From positions 30,199 through 94,198 of the forward strand of contig JABIHA010000062.1 in assembly GCA_018649885.1 (NCBI GenBank): a stretch of 64,000 nucleotides of DNA. Direction: 5' to 3'. Below are positions 24,967-33,202 of this stretch, piece after piece. Source of the stretch: Bacteriovoracaceae bacterium. GTDB taxonomy: Bacteria > Bdellovibrionota > Bacteriovoracia > Bacteriovoracales > Bacteriovoracaceae. The position numbers and the translations under genes were made by a program. How positions within the stretch are numbered: position 1 is the stretch's first letter; each line of letters opens with the position of its first letter. The notes under the pieces were generated by a model that made no database searches, was not told where the DNA came from, and was given only the letters and a program-made list of their open reading frames with translations.

Positions 24967-26601
24967 ATGAAAATAAAAAATGTTGGGTACATCATCCTGT
25001 CGCTGTTATTATCCATTCCGGCTATCGGAGGGGTAAATCTCAAAAATGGTAACTTTTATATCTCATATACAGATATAGTCGTTCCGGGCGGGGCTAACTC
25101 TTTGAAGATTACTAGGACCTATAATTCTAAGTCAACACATGAGGGTTGGTTTGGATTTGGTTGGGGATCTGATTTTGAGACCTATTTAAAGCCACAGGCC
25201 GATGGTTCGGTTGTAGTCTTTGAAAACGGCGGTGGAGCAACAACAAGGTTTACTCCAAAAGCTGCAGTTGACCCTAAGAAGGCTGCACAAAAGATAGTCG
25301 ATGCAATGAGGAAGAGATCAGCAATCGCTGCTAAAGCTGCTAATGACTTAGTAGTTAAGCTGACAAAAGATGCTGAGCTTAGACTTTTATATGGGAAAAA
25401 ATTTAACGTTGAGTCTTCAATAGCTAATGGATCAACTCTTTATTCAAATAATAGAGGAATCCAGGAGTTAAGTGTAGCGAAGGCTGGATACGTTAGGAAA
25501 TACACAGATGGTAAAAAACATCATTTCAATAAACTTGGAAAGTTGATAAAGATTACCGAAAAAAATGGCTACTACACAAAATTTACATATGAGAAAACTG
25601 GACTACTTAAAAATATAAAGGATTCTCAAGCGAAACAATTATTCTTTTCTTGGTATCCAAATAAAAGAGCAAAAGAAATTTGGTCAGGCGGGGATAAGAA
25701 AGCATTTTATAAGTATAGCGGAAAAGACTTAAGCTATAGTAAGGATATTAGTGGAAATATTTATACTTACACGTATGATAAAATCCACAACCTATCTGGC
25801 ATTGTCTATACAGATAAGTCTAAAATGGCCATTACCTACGATAAGAAAACTCAATTTGTTACTTCTGTAACAACAAAGAATGGAGATAAAACGTCATATA
25901 AGTATGGTGCTAATCCAAAAGACCCTAAAAATCACTACTGGACTTCGGTTACAAAGAAAGGCTTCAATGGTAAGCCTGTAACGAATAAGTATGAATATGA
26001 AATTAGAACTAAGCCAGACGGTGAGAGATACACTTATCGTATTGCCACTAATATCAATAGTGTCAATACAGAGACGATTTACTCAGAGTGTTGCTCACTT
26101 CCTCTTAAAATTGCAAGAGGCAAGCATATTACAAATTTTGATTACGACGAAAGTGGACTTCTTCTTAAAAAGACATCTACTAAGGGCGACTTCATTAAGC
26201 TTGAGTATAATAATAAGATCAAAAAGATTGCTAAGGTAACTGATAATAAGGGTTGGACCAAATTTAATTATGACAAAAAAGGCAACCTTACCAAAGCTCT
26301 TAACTCTAAAGGACAAGCAGTACTTCTTGTTTATGATAGAAAAGGTAAAATCACAAAGATGGTTGATACATATAAGAGTAGTAAGAAGAAGAGAATTCTC
26401 TCATTCAAATACAACTCGATGGGAAAGCCAGTTGAAATTACAATGAGTAAAGTTGGAAAAATAAATGTTGCTTACGATAACTATGGAGAGATTAAAAAGG
26501 TTGAGTCTAAGGCCGGTAATAAGATGGCCCTACAGGTAACTCAAGCTTTTCAAAACCTGCTTTCAATCGTTAAGCCAGCAGGGGTGAGTTTAAACTTTTA
26601 A
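24967..26601 (+). CDS. Exported YD-repeat (RHS-like) protein
   Basis: The start is ATG 24967; the frame from TTG 24943 adds eight residues ahead of the signal peptide (MKIKNVGYIILSLLLSIPAIGG). The first 80 mature residues match the N-terminal cap of RHS proteins (GNFYISYTDIVVPG, LKITRTYNSKS, GWFGFGWGSDFE). Residues 180-520 hold degenerate YD-type repeats such as YTYDKIHNLSGIVY, NFDYDESGLLLK and NYDKKGNLTKALNSK, plus an YSECCSLP element also common in RHS. There is no RHS core or C-terminal toxin, and it is much shorter than typical RHS proteins. A small exported protein gene follows after 24 bases. Cell-surface binding is possible; function unknown. Confidence 0.85.
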   Translation: MKIKNVGYIILSLLLSIPAIGGVNLKNGNFYISYTDIVVPGGANSLKITRTYNSKSTHEGWFGFGWGSDFETYLKPQADGSVVVFENGGGATTRFTPKAAVDPKKAAQKIVDAMRKRSAIAAKAANDLVVKLTKDAELRLLYGKKFNVESSIANGSTLYSNNRGIQELSVAKAGYVRKYTDGKKHHFNKLGKLIKITEKNGYYTKFTYEKTGLLKNIKDSQAKQLFFSWYPNKRAKEIWSGGDKKAFYKYSGKDLSYSKDISGNIYTYTYDKIHNLSGIVYTDKSKMAITYDKKTQFVTSVTTKNGDKTSYKYGANPKDPKNHYWTSVTKKGFNGKPVTNKYEYEIRTKPDGERYTYRIATNINSVNTETIYSECCSLPLKIARGKHITNFDYDESGLLLKKTSTKGDFIKLEYNNKIKKIAKVTDNKGWTKFNYDKKGNLTKALNSKGQAVLLVYDRKGKITKMVDTYKSSKKKRILSFKYNSMGKPVEITMSKVGKINVAYDNYGEIKKVESKAGNKMALQVTQAFQNLLSIVKPAGVSLNF

Positions 26602-26625
26602 TGATTCGTAATTGAGGAATAGATC

Positions 26626-26862
26626 ATGAAACTATTGAAATATGTACTACTCGTAATGCTTACTTTCTTCTCTTTGAGCTTGTTTGCTGAAGATCCACCA
26701 GCTGATGCACCGACACCGGCACCAGAAGAAGTATCTGCCCCAAGAGATATTGGTACTGGGCAAGATTTGGAGCCCTCCATTTGTAATACAGATGATAGTG
26801 AGCTTGAGGCAGGAGGAACAGTCGTTGGAGGTGGCGGCGCTGGCGCTGCTAGAGAGGAATAA
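26626..26862 (+). CDS. Small Pro/Gly-rich exported protein
   Basis: This 78-residue protein has a clear signal peptide (MKLLKYVLLVMLTFFSLSLFA). A Pro/Ala-rich mature part (EDPPADAPTPAPEEVSAP) follows, then a single Cys and a Gly-rich end (GGTVVGGGGAGAAREE). GAGGAA precedes the ATG. It lies 24 bases after the YD-repeat gene and before a terminator, so both are probably one transcript. No family is recognised. Low sequence complexity suggests a secreted or wall-associated peptide. Confidence 0.7.
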   Translation: MKLLKYVLLVMLTFFSLSLFAEDPPADAPTPAPEEVSAPRDIGTGQDLEPSICNTDDSELEAGGTVVGGGGAGAAREE

Positions 26863-26898
26863 TCAATAGATAATAGTTTATATGTAGATAATTAAAAA

Positions 26899-26926
26899 AT
26901 AACTGGCTAAGGCTGGTTATTTTTTT
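26899..26926 (+). terminator. Intrinsic terminator after the YD-repeat pair
   Basis: ATAACTGGC (26899-26907) pairs with GCTGGTTAT (26912-26920), with two G-U pairs and a TAAG loop, followed by TTTTTT. Confidence 0.88.
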
Positions 26927-27062
26927 GTCAGTTTATAAATAAAATTTATTTGATTGGCTTGATTTTATTAACAGTTTTTCAATAGTTGTAAATTTATTAG
27001 ACACTCTTTTCAGTCACTAATTGTCATTACAGTACCTTATCTCTTCATATAGCAACAGTTAG

Positions 27063-27079
27063 TTGGCACATCATCTGCA
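27063..27079 (+). promoter_or_regulatory. Sigma-54-type (-24/-12) promoter
   Basis: TTGGCACATCATCTGCA (27063-27079) keeps the GG and GC doublets of the sigma-54 consensus (TTGGCACG-N4-TTGCA) with exactly ten bases between them. Only two other consensus positions differ. A start near 27090 would leave about 27 bases before ATG 27117. No enhancer-binding protein gene is adjacent. Confidence 0.62.
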
Positions 27080-27116
27080 TAGTAATAGGTATAAATTTTA
27101 ACTGGAGGAGAAGAAA

Positions 27117-27317
27117 ATGAAAAACTTATTTCTAATTGTAGGACTGCTAATAGGCATCTCACAATCGCAAGTTTTTGCAGCATCTGGTGGAAGTTCTGAT
27201 GAAATGGGTCAGGATGAGGCCTTAAAAGAATGTATCTATAGCGATACAAGTGAGCAAGGCTCAAAATCTGGTGGAGATAGTGATTCTGGTGATGATAGTT
27301 CTTCACACGTAGACTAA
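27117..27317 (+). CDS. Small exported Ser/Gly/Asp-rich protein
   Basis: This 66-residue protein has a signal peptide (MKNLFLIVGLLIGISQSQVFA) and a short mature region rich in Ser, Gly and Asp (SGGDSDSGDDSSSHVD) with one Cys. TGGAGGAG gives a strong ribosome site, and a sigma-54-type promoter lies just upstream, so it may be made in bursts under a specific signal. It is a single-gene unit ended by a bidirectional terminator. No family is recognised. Its acidic tail could bind cations, which is speculation. Confidence 0.72.
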   Translation: MKNLFLIVGLLIGISQSQVFAASGGSSDEMGQDEALKECIYSDTSEQGSKSGGDSDSGDDSSSHVD

Positions 27318-27344
27318 TTTACAAAAATAAAATTGATGGTTAGT

Positions 27345-27372
27345 AAAAAAGCGCTCAAATGAGCGCTTTTTT
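27345..27372. terminator. Bidirectional intrinsic terminator
   Basis: AAAAAAGCGCTCA (27345-27357) and TGAGCGCTTTTTT (27360-27372) are perfect complements around a minimal loop, giving A- and T-flanked stems on both strands. It serves the small exported gene and abuts the stop of the converging operon at 27371. Confidence 0.9.
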
Positions 27373-27754
27373 AGTATTTAGACTCTTTAAGCATCTTCTT
27401 AAGAATCTCTTTTTCTTCTTTGGTATAACTTTCTTGGGGAGGGTTTTTCGCTGACTTTCTTCCATTTCTCCGATTTTTACTGGGAGTATTTCCACTTTTT
27501 TTGAGCGAAGAAATTTCATATTTTATGCTATCTATATTTTGAGGATTAGCATTTGAAAATAGCTTTTTTCCATAATCTTTAGTTCCAGAAATTACTGAGC
27601 TTAACCTCTCATTTATCTTCTCAAAAATAGGATCAGTATAGCCCTGAGTTTTCTCTGAAAGATGAGAGAATATTTTCTTTTCTCCAATAGGATAGGAGAG
27701 AATCATGAAACTAATAAAAAATGAGATTGAAAATTTCAGTACAGTACTAATCAT
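27371..27754 (-). CDS. Small membrane-anchored or exported protein of unknown function
   Basis: This 127-residue protein has one N-terminal hydrophobic helix (about residues 5-25, LKFSISFFISFMILSYPIG), then a charged, helical and Lys-rich region ending in KEEKEILKKMLKESKY. Its ATG lies within the end of the CheC-like gene (8-base overlap), so it is co-translated with the CheC-like and CheY-like proteins. The single anchor with a basic tail could be a membrane tether or an adapter; there is no recognised domain. Confidence 0.65.
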   Translation of the reverse strand: MISTVLKFSISFFISFMILSYPIGEKKIFSHLSEKTQGYTDPIFEKINERLSSVISGTKDYGKKLFSNANPQNIDSIKYEISSLKKSGNTPSKNRRNGRKSAKNPPQESYTKEEKEILKKMLKESKY

Positions 27755-28319
27755 TTTTAGGCATCTTGAAATTAATTATTAATAAAATATGAAATGGAAT
27801 GAGTTTGTTTTCATAAACGAGATCATATCCAATTCTAAAGACTTCATGATGTTGAATAGTTTTTTCAAGTAACTTCAAAATTCTGACCTTCTTAGACTTT
27901 TCTCCTTCGCTTTCTCTTTGGGAAGACTCAAATAGCATGGGCGAGTTCATTTGGGACAGTAGCATTACATTTTCATCTAAGTTACTTAAAAAGTGTCCAA
28001 TGACTATATTGTTTGCCTCGGTAAATAGACTGTTAAATATTTCTCGGTTGATACTGTCTTCTGAGACTAGATGGTCGGGAACCTGTGCACATGCATGGCC
28101 GCTAATTTCGCCGTAGAGATTGAAAATAACAGATAGAGAATTATCAAAATCTAACTTGATATCGTGAAAATTAGTAATTGCTTCTGGATGTGCATATGAC
28201 AGTTTGAGTTTTGCCACATCGAATATTTTTAAGTCTTTTGGGAAGCATTCAAGCATCTCGTTGGTATTTTTAAGATATGGAAAAGTTTCATTTTTATTTA
28301 GTTCTCTAAGGTTATTCAT
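27747..28319 (-). CDS. CheC/CheX-like protein (possible CheY phosphatase)
   Basis: This 190-residue protein has a central segment FTEANNIVIGHFLSNL in which E101, N104 and G108 match the E-x2-N-x3-G signature of CheC/CheX/FliY phosphatases, whose Glu and Asn hydrolyse CheY-phosphate. Flanking beta strands (LSVIFNLYGEISGHACAQV; ENVMLLSQMNSPMLF) also fit that fold. It is encoded directly after a CheY-like protein with nine bases between, which supports the assignment. I see one copy of the signature rather than two, as in CheX. Overall similarity is modest, so the function is inferred. Confidence 0.55.
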   Translation of the reverse strand: MNNLRELNKNETFPYLKNTNEMLECFPKDLKIFDVAKLKLSYAHPEAITNFHDIKLDFDNSLSVIFNLYGEISGHACAQVPDHLVSEDSINREIFNSLFTEANNIVIGHFLSNLDENVMLLSQMNSPMLFESSQRESEGEKSKKVRILKLLEKTIQHHEVFRIGYDLVYENKLIPFHILLIINFKMPKND

Positions 28320-28328
28320 ACTTCCGTC

Positions 28329-28760
28329 CTAGTAGTTACTTTCTTCTTCAATGATAGCGGCTATTTTTACAAGTGATGTTTTAAGAGTGTCACCTTCAAA
28401 TGGTTTTTGTATGAAATCCATTGCTCCTGCAGCTATTGAATCAAGGATTATATTTTCTTGGCAAAGTGAAGAGACCATTATGATATAAATATTGTTAAAT
28501 TTCTCAAGCAGGTTCTTTGTTAACTCAATTCCATTCATTTCAGGCATTACTACGTCAACAACGATTAAATTTGCTTTAGTTCTGGCTATGGCTTCTATTG
28601 ATTCACTTGGTGTGCTGGCTTCGCCGGCAACCGTAAGACCTAGGTTTTCAACAATATTGGTAATTTGCTTTCTAGCAAACTCTGAATCATCTACAACTAG
28701 TACACGTACATTTTCGTGTATTGGCTTAACTTCATTTTCATTTTCTTCGTTATTGTCCAT
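28329..28760 (-). CDS. CheY-like single-domain response regulator
   Basis: This 143-residue receiver has an acidic pair D24-D25 (VVDDSEFAR), phosphoacceptor D69 (VVDVVMPEMNG), Ser97 at the switch position (IMVSSL) and Lys119 (IQKPF), all as in CheY. A charged 18-residue N-terminal extension is unusual. No output domain is present, so it must act by protein-protein contact. It heads a three-gene minus-strand operon with the CheC-like protein and an anchored protein. It may signal to flagella or another motility device; no sensor kinase lies nearby. Confidence 0.92.
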   Translation of the reverse strand: MDNNEENENEVKPIHENVRVLVVDDSEFARKQITNIVENLGLTVAGEASTPSESIEAIARTKANLIVVDVVMPEMNGIELTKNLLEKFNNIYIIMVSSLCQENIILDSIAAGAMDFIQKPFEGDTLKTSLVKIAAIIEEESNY

Positions 28761-28911
28761 TGGCTTCCCTGCCTGTTCAAGATGTATTTTATCAGACTTA
28801 GTAGAAGCTTTGGAGATAAAACGGCTTTATATAACCGACTAGCTTGGTTTGATAATGCAGGTAAGGATTCAATTTTATATGAAATCATGGAAATTAAAAA
28901 TTATTGGCTGG

Positions 28912-28944
28912 AAAAAAGGAGCGGGATGCACACATGTGCATCCC
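28912..28944 (-). terminator. Intrinsic terminator after lon
   Basis: On the minus strand GGGATGCACA and TGTGCATCCC (28944-28923) form a perfect 10-bp inverted repeat. It is followed by GCTCC and a run of T residues (28917-28912). Confidence 0.85.
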
Positions 28945-28961
28945 ACGGATAAATAACTATT

Positions 28962-31391
28962 CTAGGCTGCTATTTGTGGATCTACTTTATTCTTTCTCTT
29001 CGTTTTTTTCTTGGCCTGACCAGCTTTTCGATCTTCGATTTTTTCATAGTCAATTATCGCAACTTTCAATACTTCTTCAAAAGTTTTGACTGGTACAAAG
29101 TTAATTTTTTCTCTGTATTCATCAGGAATATCAACTAAGTCTTTTTCATTTTGATGTGGAATAATAATTGTTGAAATTCCCATTCTCATTGCTGCAAGGG
29201 CCTTTTCTTTTAAACCACCAATTGGGAGTACCTTGCCTGTCAATGTGATTTCTCCAGTCATGGCCACATCACAATCTACCTCTGTATCGGTGATTAGTGA
29301 GAATATGGCAGTGGCAAGAGTAATGCCTGCACTTGGTCCATCTTTTGGTGTAGCACCTGCTGGGATATGGATATGCAACTCATGATGATCAAAAAACTCT
29401 TCATCAATTGCATAATATTCAGATCGGCTTCTTATGTGACCAACTGCTGTGTGGGCACTTTCCTTCATTACATCACCGAGTTGACCGGTAAGTGTAAGGC
29501 CTTTACCCTTCATTTTAGTGGCTTCAATATATAGTATCTCACCACCTGCTGATGTCCAAGCAAGCCCTGTTACAACGCCAACTTCATCTTCTGTTTTGTG
29601 ATCTTCTATAGTAAATAATGGTGGTCCAAGAAGATCTAGCACTGTTTGAGATTTGATATCTGTTTTCTCACTCACGCCAGTGGCAATCTTTTTCGCAACT
29701 TTTCTACAAAGAGATCCAATTTGCCTTTCTAGGTTTCTTAGTCCGGCTTCTCTAGTGAAGTTCGCTATAACTGTTGAAATACCATCATCTTGAAATTCGA
29801 TATCTGTATCAGTTACACCGTTCTCATCCATTTGTTTTGGAATAAGATACTTTTTAGAAATTTTGAGTTTCTCTTCTTGCGTATACCCGCTTATTGAAAG
29901 AACTTCCATTCGATCTCTAAGTGGTACTGGTATACTGTCCATTACATTTGCTGTTGCTATAAACATTACATTTGATAAATCGAATGAAACATTTATGAAG
30001 TGATCTTTAAAAGTATGGTTTTGTTCAGGGTCCAGAACTTCAAGTAATGCACTTGCTGGATCTCCTCTGAAATCTGAACCGAGTTTATCAATTTCATCTA
30101 GCATTATGACTGGGTTATTGGTTCCCGCTTGTTTTAATGCTTGGATGAAAATTCCTGGCATAGCACCAACATAAGTTCTTCTATGGCCTCTTATTTCAGC
30201 TTCATCTCTTATACCACCTAAGGAAAGTCTTACAAATTCCCTACCAGTTGCTTTGGCAATAGATTTTCCAAGACTTGTTTTCCCTACTCCGGGAGGTCCT
30301 GCAAAACACATGATTGGGCCTCTCATTTTCTTTCCCTTGAGGCTTCTTACTGCCAGGTACTCGAGAACTCTTTCTTTCACTTTTTGTAAATCGAAGTGAT
30401 CCTGATCTAGTACACTCTTAGCATTTACAAGATCAAAATTTTCTTTGCTCTCTACACTCCAAGGAATATCAATTAGCCAATCAAGGTAATTTCGGAGTAT
30501 TGATGATTCTGAGGAATCTGGATGCATTTTTTCCAGACGCAGAAGTTGTTTTCTTGCTTCCTTCTCAGCTTCAAGAGACATTTTCGCATCAGTAATTTTA
30601 TCTCTTAGATCTGTGAATTCGTCTTTTTCTTGACCATCATCACCAAGTTCAGATTTTATTGCTCTAATTTGTTCTCTAAGAAAATATTCTTTTTGTGACT
30701 TAGATATTTCATCTTTTGCCACATTTCTAATTTTCGCTTGCATCGCAAGTATTTCTAGCTCACGACTCAAAATATCACTAATTTTTTGAAGCCTATCAAT
30801 TGGATCTAGTGTTTCTAGAATCATTTGAGCTTCTGAAACTTTTAGGTTGAGATTTGAAGAAACGAGATCAGCTAGCCTACCTGGATCTTGAATATCTTCA
30901 AGTACCATTAAAATGTCAGGTGATAAGACTTTCCCGAGAGAGATAATTTTTTCTAATTGCTCTCTTACATTTCTCATAACAGCTTGAATCGCAACATTTC
31001 CCGGATCAGCAGCAAGGTTTTCAACTTTATCCAATTTTACTTCGTAAAATGGAGAAGTTTGAAGAAACTGAGTAATCCTTGCTTTGGAAAGACCTTGAAC
31101 TAATATCTTAATTCTTCCGTCAGGTAATTTTCTCATTCTCATAATCATCGCAACTGTACCGACTTCATAAATTTCACCCGGTTCAGGACTTTCTGCTTGT
31201 ATATCCTTTTGACTTGCTAAAAGGATAAGACGATCTGAGTTATTAAGAGCATGCTCTACAGCTTGTATTGATGTTTCCCTTCCCACAAACAACGGGAGAA
31301 TCATAAAAGGGTAAACTACAATATCGCGGATAGGCAGGAGAGGGAGTTGTTCTTTAAGCTCTATATTATCACCCTCGTAATTTGTCACCAT
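28962..31391 (-). CDS. lon: ATP-dependent protease Lon (LonA)
   Basis: The 809-residue protein has a LAN substrate-binding domain (about 12-210, starting LPLLPIRDIVVYPFM), AAA+ module and protease domain. Walker A is GPPGVGKTS near residue 364. The catalytic dyad is Ser in DGPSAG (about 684) and Lys in GGLKEK (about 726), the same spacing as in E. coli Lon. It degrades misfolded and regulatory proteins in the cytoplasm. The C-terminal tail is Lys-rich. GGAGG lies just ahead of the ATG. The gene has its own terminator and is divergent from glmU. It is a single, complete housekeeping gene. Confidence 0.98.
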   Translation of the reverse strand: MVTNYEGDNIELKEQLPLLPIRDIVVYPFMILPLFVGRETSIQAVEHALNNSDRLILLASQKDIQAESPEPGEIYEVGTVAMIMRMRKLPDGRIKILVQGLSKARITQFLQTSPFYEVKLDKVENLAADPGNVAIQAVMRNVREQLEKIISLGKVLSPDILMVLEDIQDPGRLADLVSSNLNLKVSEAQMILETLDPIDRLQKISDILSRELEILAMQAKIRNVAKDEISKSQKEYFLREQIRAIKSELGDDGQEKDEFTDLRDKITDAKMSLEAEKEARKQLLRLEKMHPDSSESSILRNYLDWLIDIPWSVESKENFDLVNAKSVLDQDHFDLQKVKERVLEYLAVRSLKGKKMRGPIMCFAGPPGVGKTSLGKSIAKATGREFVRLSLGGIRDEAEIRGHRRTYVGAMPGIFIQALKQAGTNNPVIMLDEIDKLGSDFRGDPASALLEVLDPEQNHTFKDHFINVSFDLSNVMFIATANVMDSIPVPLRDRMEVLSISGYTQEEKLKISKKYLIPKQMDENGVTDTDIEFQDDGISTVIANFTREAGLRNLERQIGSLCRKVAKKIATGVSEKTDIKSQTVLDLLGPPLFTIEDHKTEDEVGVVTGLAWTSAGGEILYIEATKMKGKGLTLTGQLGDVMKESAHTAVGHIRSRSEYYAIDEEFFDHHELHIHIPAGATPKDGPSAGITLATAIFSLITDTEVDCDVAMTGEITLTGKVLPIGGLKEKALAAMRMGISTIIIPHQNEKDLVDIPDEYREKINFVPVKTFEEVLKVAIIDYEKIEDRKAGQAKKKTKRKNKVDPQIAA

Positions 31392-31634
31392 TATGAATTC
31401 CTCCAGGACAATTCACCATGAACTTCTATCAAGGGGGGATTCGGGATTATGGGCAATCTTCTTTACTACTTTTTTAATAATTACGCGTATTTTTCTCAAT
31501 AAATTAGAATAGTTGAGACACTTTGCCTTTATTAAGGGCCGGTTATTATGTAAGATAGGCTTTCGGAATTGCTTTTTTGGGCATATTTACAATATATAAA
31601 AAATCAAAAAAAAATAATACCGAAGGAATTTAGT

Positions 31635-33044
31635 ATGTCTTATGATTTTGGTGTGGCAATACTAGCTGCCGGACAAGGAACTAGATTAAAACTTAATCTT
31701 CCAAAAGTCCTAAGTCCCTGTGTAGGAGAGGTTCTCATCAATTTTCCTCTTAATGCAGCTGACCAATTTTTAGCCTTAGAAAAGATGTCAGGCCTAATTG
31801 GCGTTGTCGTTGGTCATCAAAGAGAGTTGGTTTCTGATCACCTCGAAAAGTATCGATCCAAAATAAAAAGTTCACTAAAAATTGCTGTGCAAGAAGTCCA
31901 AAATGGAACTGGTGGAGCCCTTAGGGAGTATTTTGAGCAAATCCCTCATGCAAAAGATACTGTGTACACAATGGTGCTTTGTGGGGATACCCCCATTATT
32001 GGATCAAAGGACTTACAAGAATTATTTGCAAGTCTTAGCGCGGACCCCAAGTTAAATGCAGTTGCAGCAAGCTTTATTGCTAAAAACCCCAAAGGATACG
32101 GGCGTATTGTAAGAGGCGGCAGTGGGTTTCGAATTGTTGAGGAAAAGGATGCAACTGATGATATTAGAAAAATTTGTGAGGTAAACTCGGGATTGTATAT
32201 TGCGAAGACTGAATTTGTACTAGCAAATCTCTACCAAATTGATGATAAAAACAAATCGAATGAGCTTTATTTAACTGACTTATTTAAAGAAAATCACCAT
32301 GTTCGCCCGGTATGCTTTCCGAGTGAAGAAGTATTCGTAGGGGTTAACACACTTAAACAGCTCCAAGTCGTAAGTAAAACATTATATCAAATGAAATGTG
32401 ATGACTTACTTGAATCAGGAGTAAGGCTTTTTGATTCAAGCTCTACATATGTTGATTGGACTGTTGAAATTGGCAGAGGAAGTTATCTTTATCCAAATGT
32501 AATAATAGAGGGCAACTCCTCTATAGGTGAAAATTGCTGTATTATGGCCAATTGCCACCTAATAGATACCAAGATTTCAAATGATGTCACTGTGAAATCA
32601 TTTTGCTCTATGGAAGGTGCCTCTATTCAAAATTCAGCAGTTGTTGGCCCATTTGCAAGGCTCAGACCTCTCGCCAATATTGGTGAAGGCTCTAAGGTCG
32701 GAAATTTTGTTGAGATAAAAAAATCAAACCTCGGCAAGGGCGTAAAGGTAAGTCATCTGAGCTACGTTGGGGACGCAGAGATTGGAGAAAACACTAATAT
32801 TGGATGCGGTTTTGTTTCCGTTAACTATGACGGAGTTAATAAGCACAAGACCAGTATTGGCAAAAATTCTTTTATAGGATCTGGATGCAATCTAATCGCC
32901 CCGATTAAAGTGGGAGATAGCAGTTTTGTTGCTGCTGGATCAACAGTAAATAAAGATATTCCTGAAGGCAGCTTTGCGATTGCCAGGGGAAGGCAGACCA
33001 ATAAAGATGGGCTTGCAAAAAAATTCCTTCCCAAAAAAGACTAG
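31635..33044 (+). CDS. glmU: Bifunctional GlmU: GlcNAc-1-P uridyltransferase / GlcN-1-P acetyltransferase
   Basis: ATG 31635 is used because the nucleotidyltransferase fold starts right after it and GAAGGA lies upstream; the open frame to 31569 is AT-rich leader. The 469-residue enzyme opens AILAAGQGTRLKLNLPKVL, the uridyltransferase signature, and its second half is a left-handed beta-helix of hexapeptides including SHLSYVGDAEIGENTNIGCG and NYDGVNKHKTSIG. It makes UDP-GlcNAc for peptidoglycan and LPS in two steps. glmS follows 158 bases later, so two consecutive enzymes of this pathway are neighbours. Confidence 0.97.
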   Translation: MSYDFGVAILAAGQGTRLKLNLPKVLSPCVGEVLINFPLNAADQFLALEKMSGLIGVVVGHQRELVSDHLEKYRSKIKSSLKIAVQEVQNGTGGALREYFEQIPHAKDTVYTMVLCGDTPIIGSKDLQELFASLSADPKLNAVAASFIAKNPKGYGRIVRGGSGFRIVEEKDATDDIRKICEVNSGLYIAKTEFVLANLYQIDDKNKSNELYLTDLFKENHHVRPVCFPSEEVFVGVNTLKQLQVVSKTLYQMKCDDLLESGVRLFDSSSTYVDWTVEIGRGSYLYPNVIIEGNSSIGENCCIMANCHLIDTKISNDVTVKSFCSMEGASIQNSAVVGPFARLRPLANIGEGSKVGNFVEIKKSNLGKGVKVSHLSYVGDAEIGENTNIGCGFVSVNYDGVNKHKTSIGKNSFIGSGCNLIAPIKVGDSSFVAAGSTVNKDIPEGSFAIARGRQTNKDGLAKKFLPKKD

Positions 33045-33202
33045 CTGCGCCATTTTTTTTATGAAAGGGGATATTTAGGCCAAAAAAGCTGTAATAACTA
33101 CATCTTTTTGCACTAAATATTTTCATGAAAGGTCCCTTTTGATAGCTTCACCTTAATAATTTTACTTATTTGGGGAAATTGAATTTATAGGAGTGATTTA
33201 AT

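Noticed and set aside
28961..31391. Heat-shock (sigma-32) promoter for lon
   Set aside because: The 240-base gap to glmU was read on the minus strand and no convincing heat-shock box pair was found.
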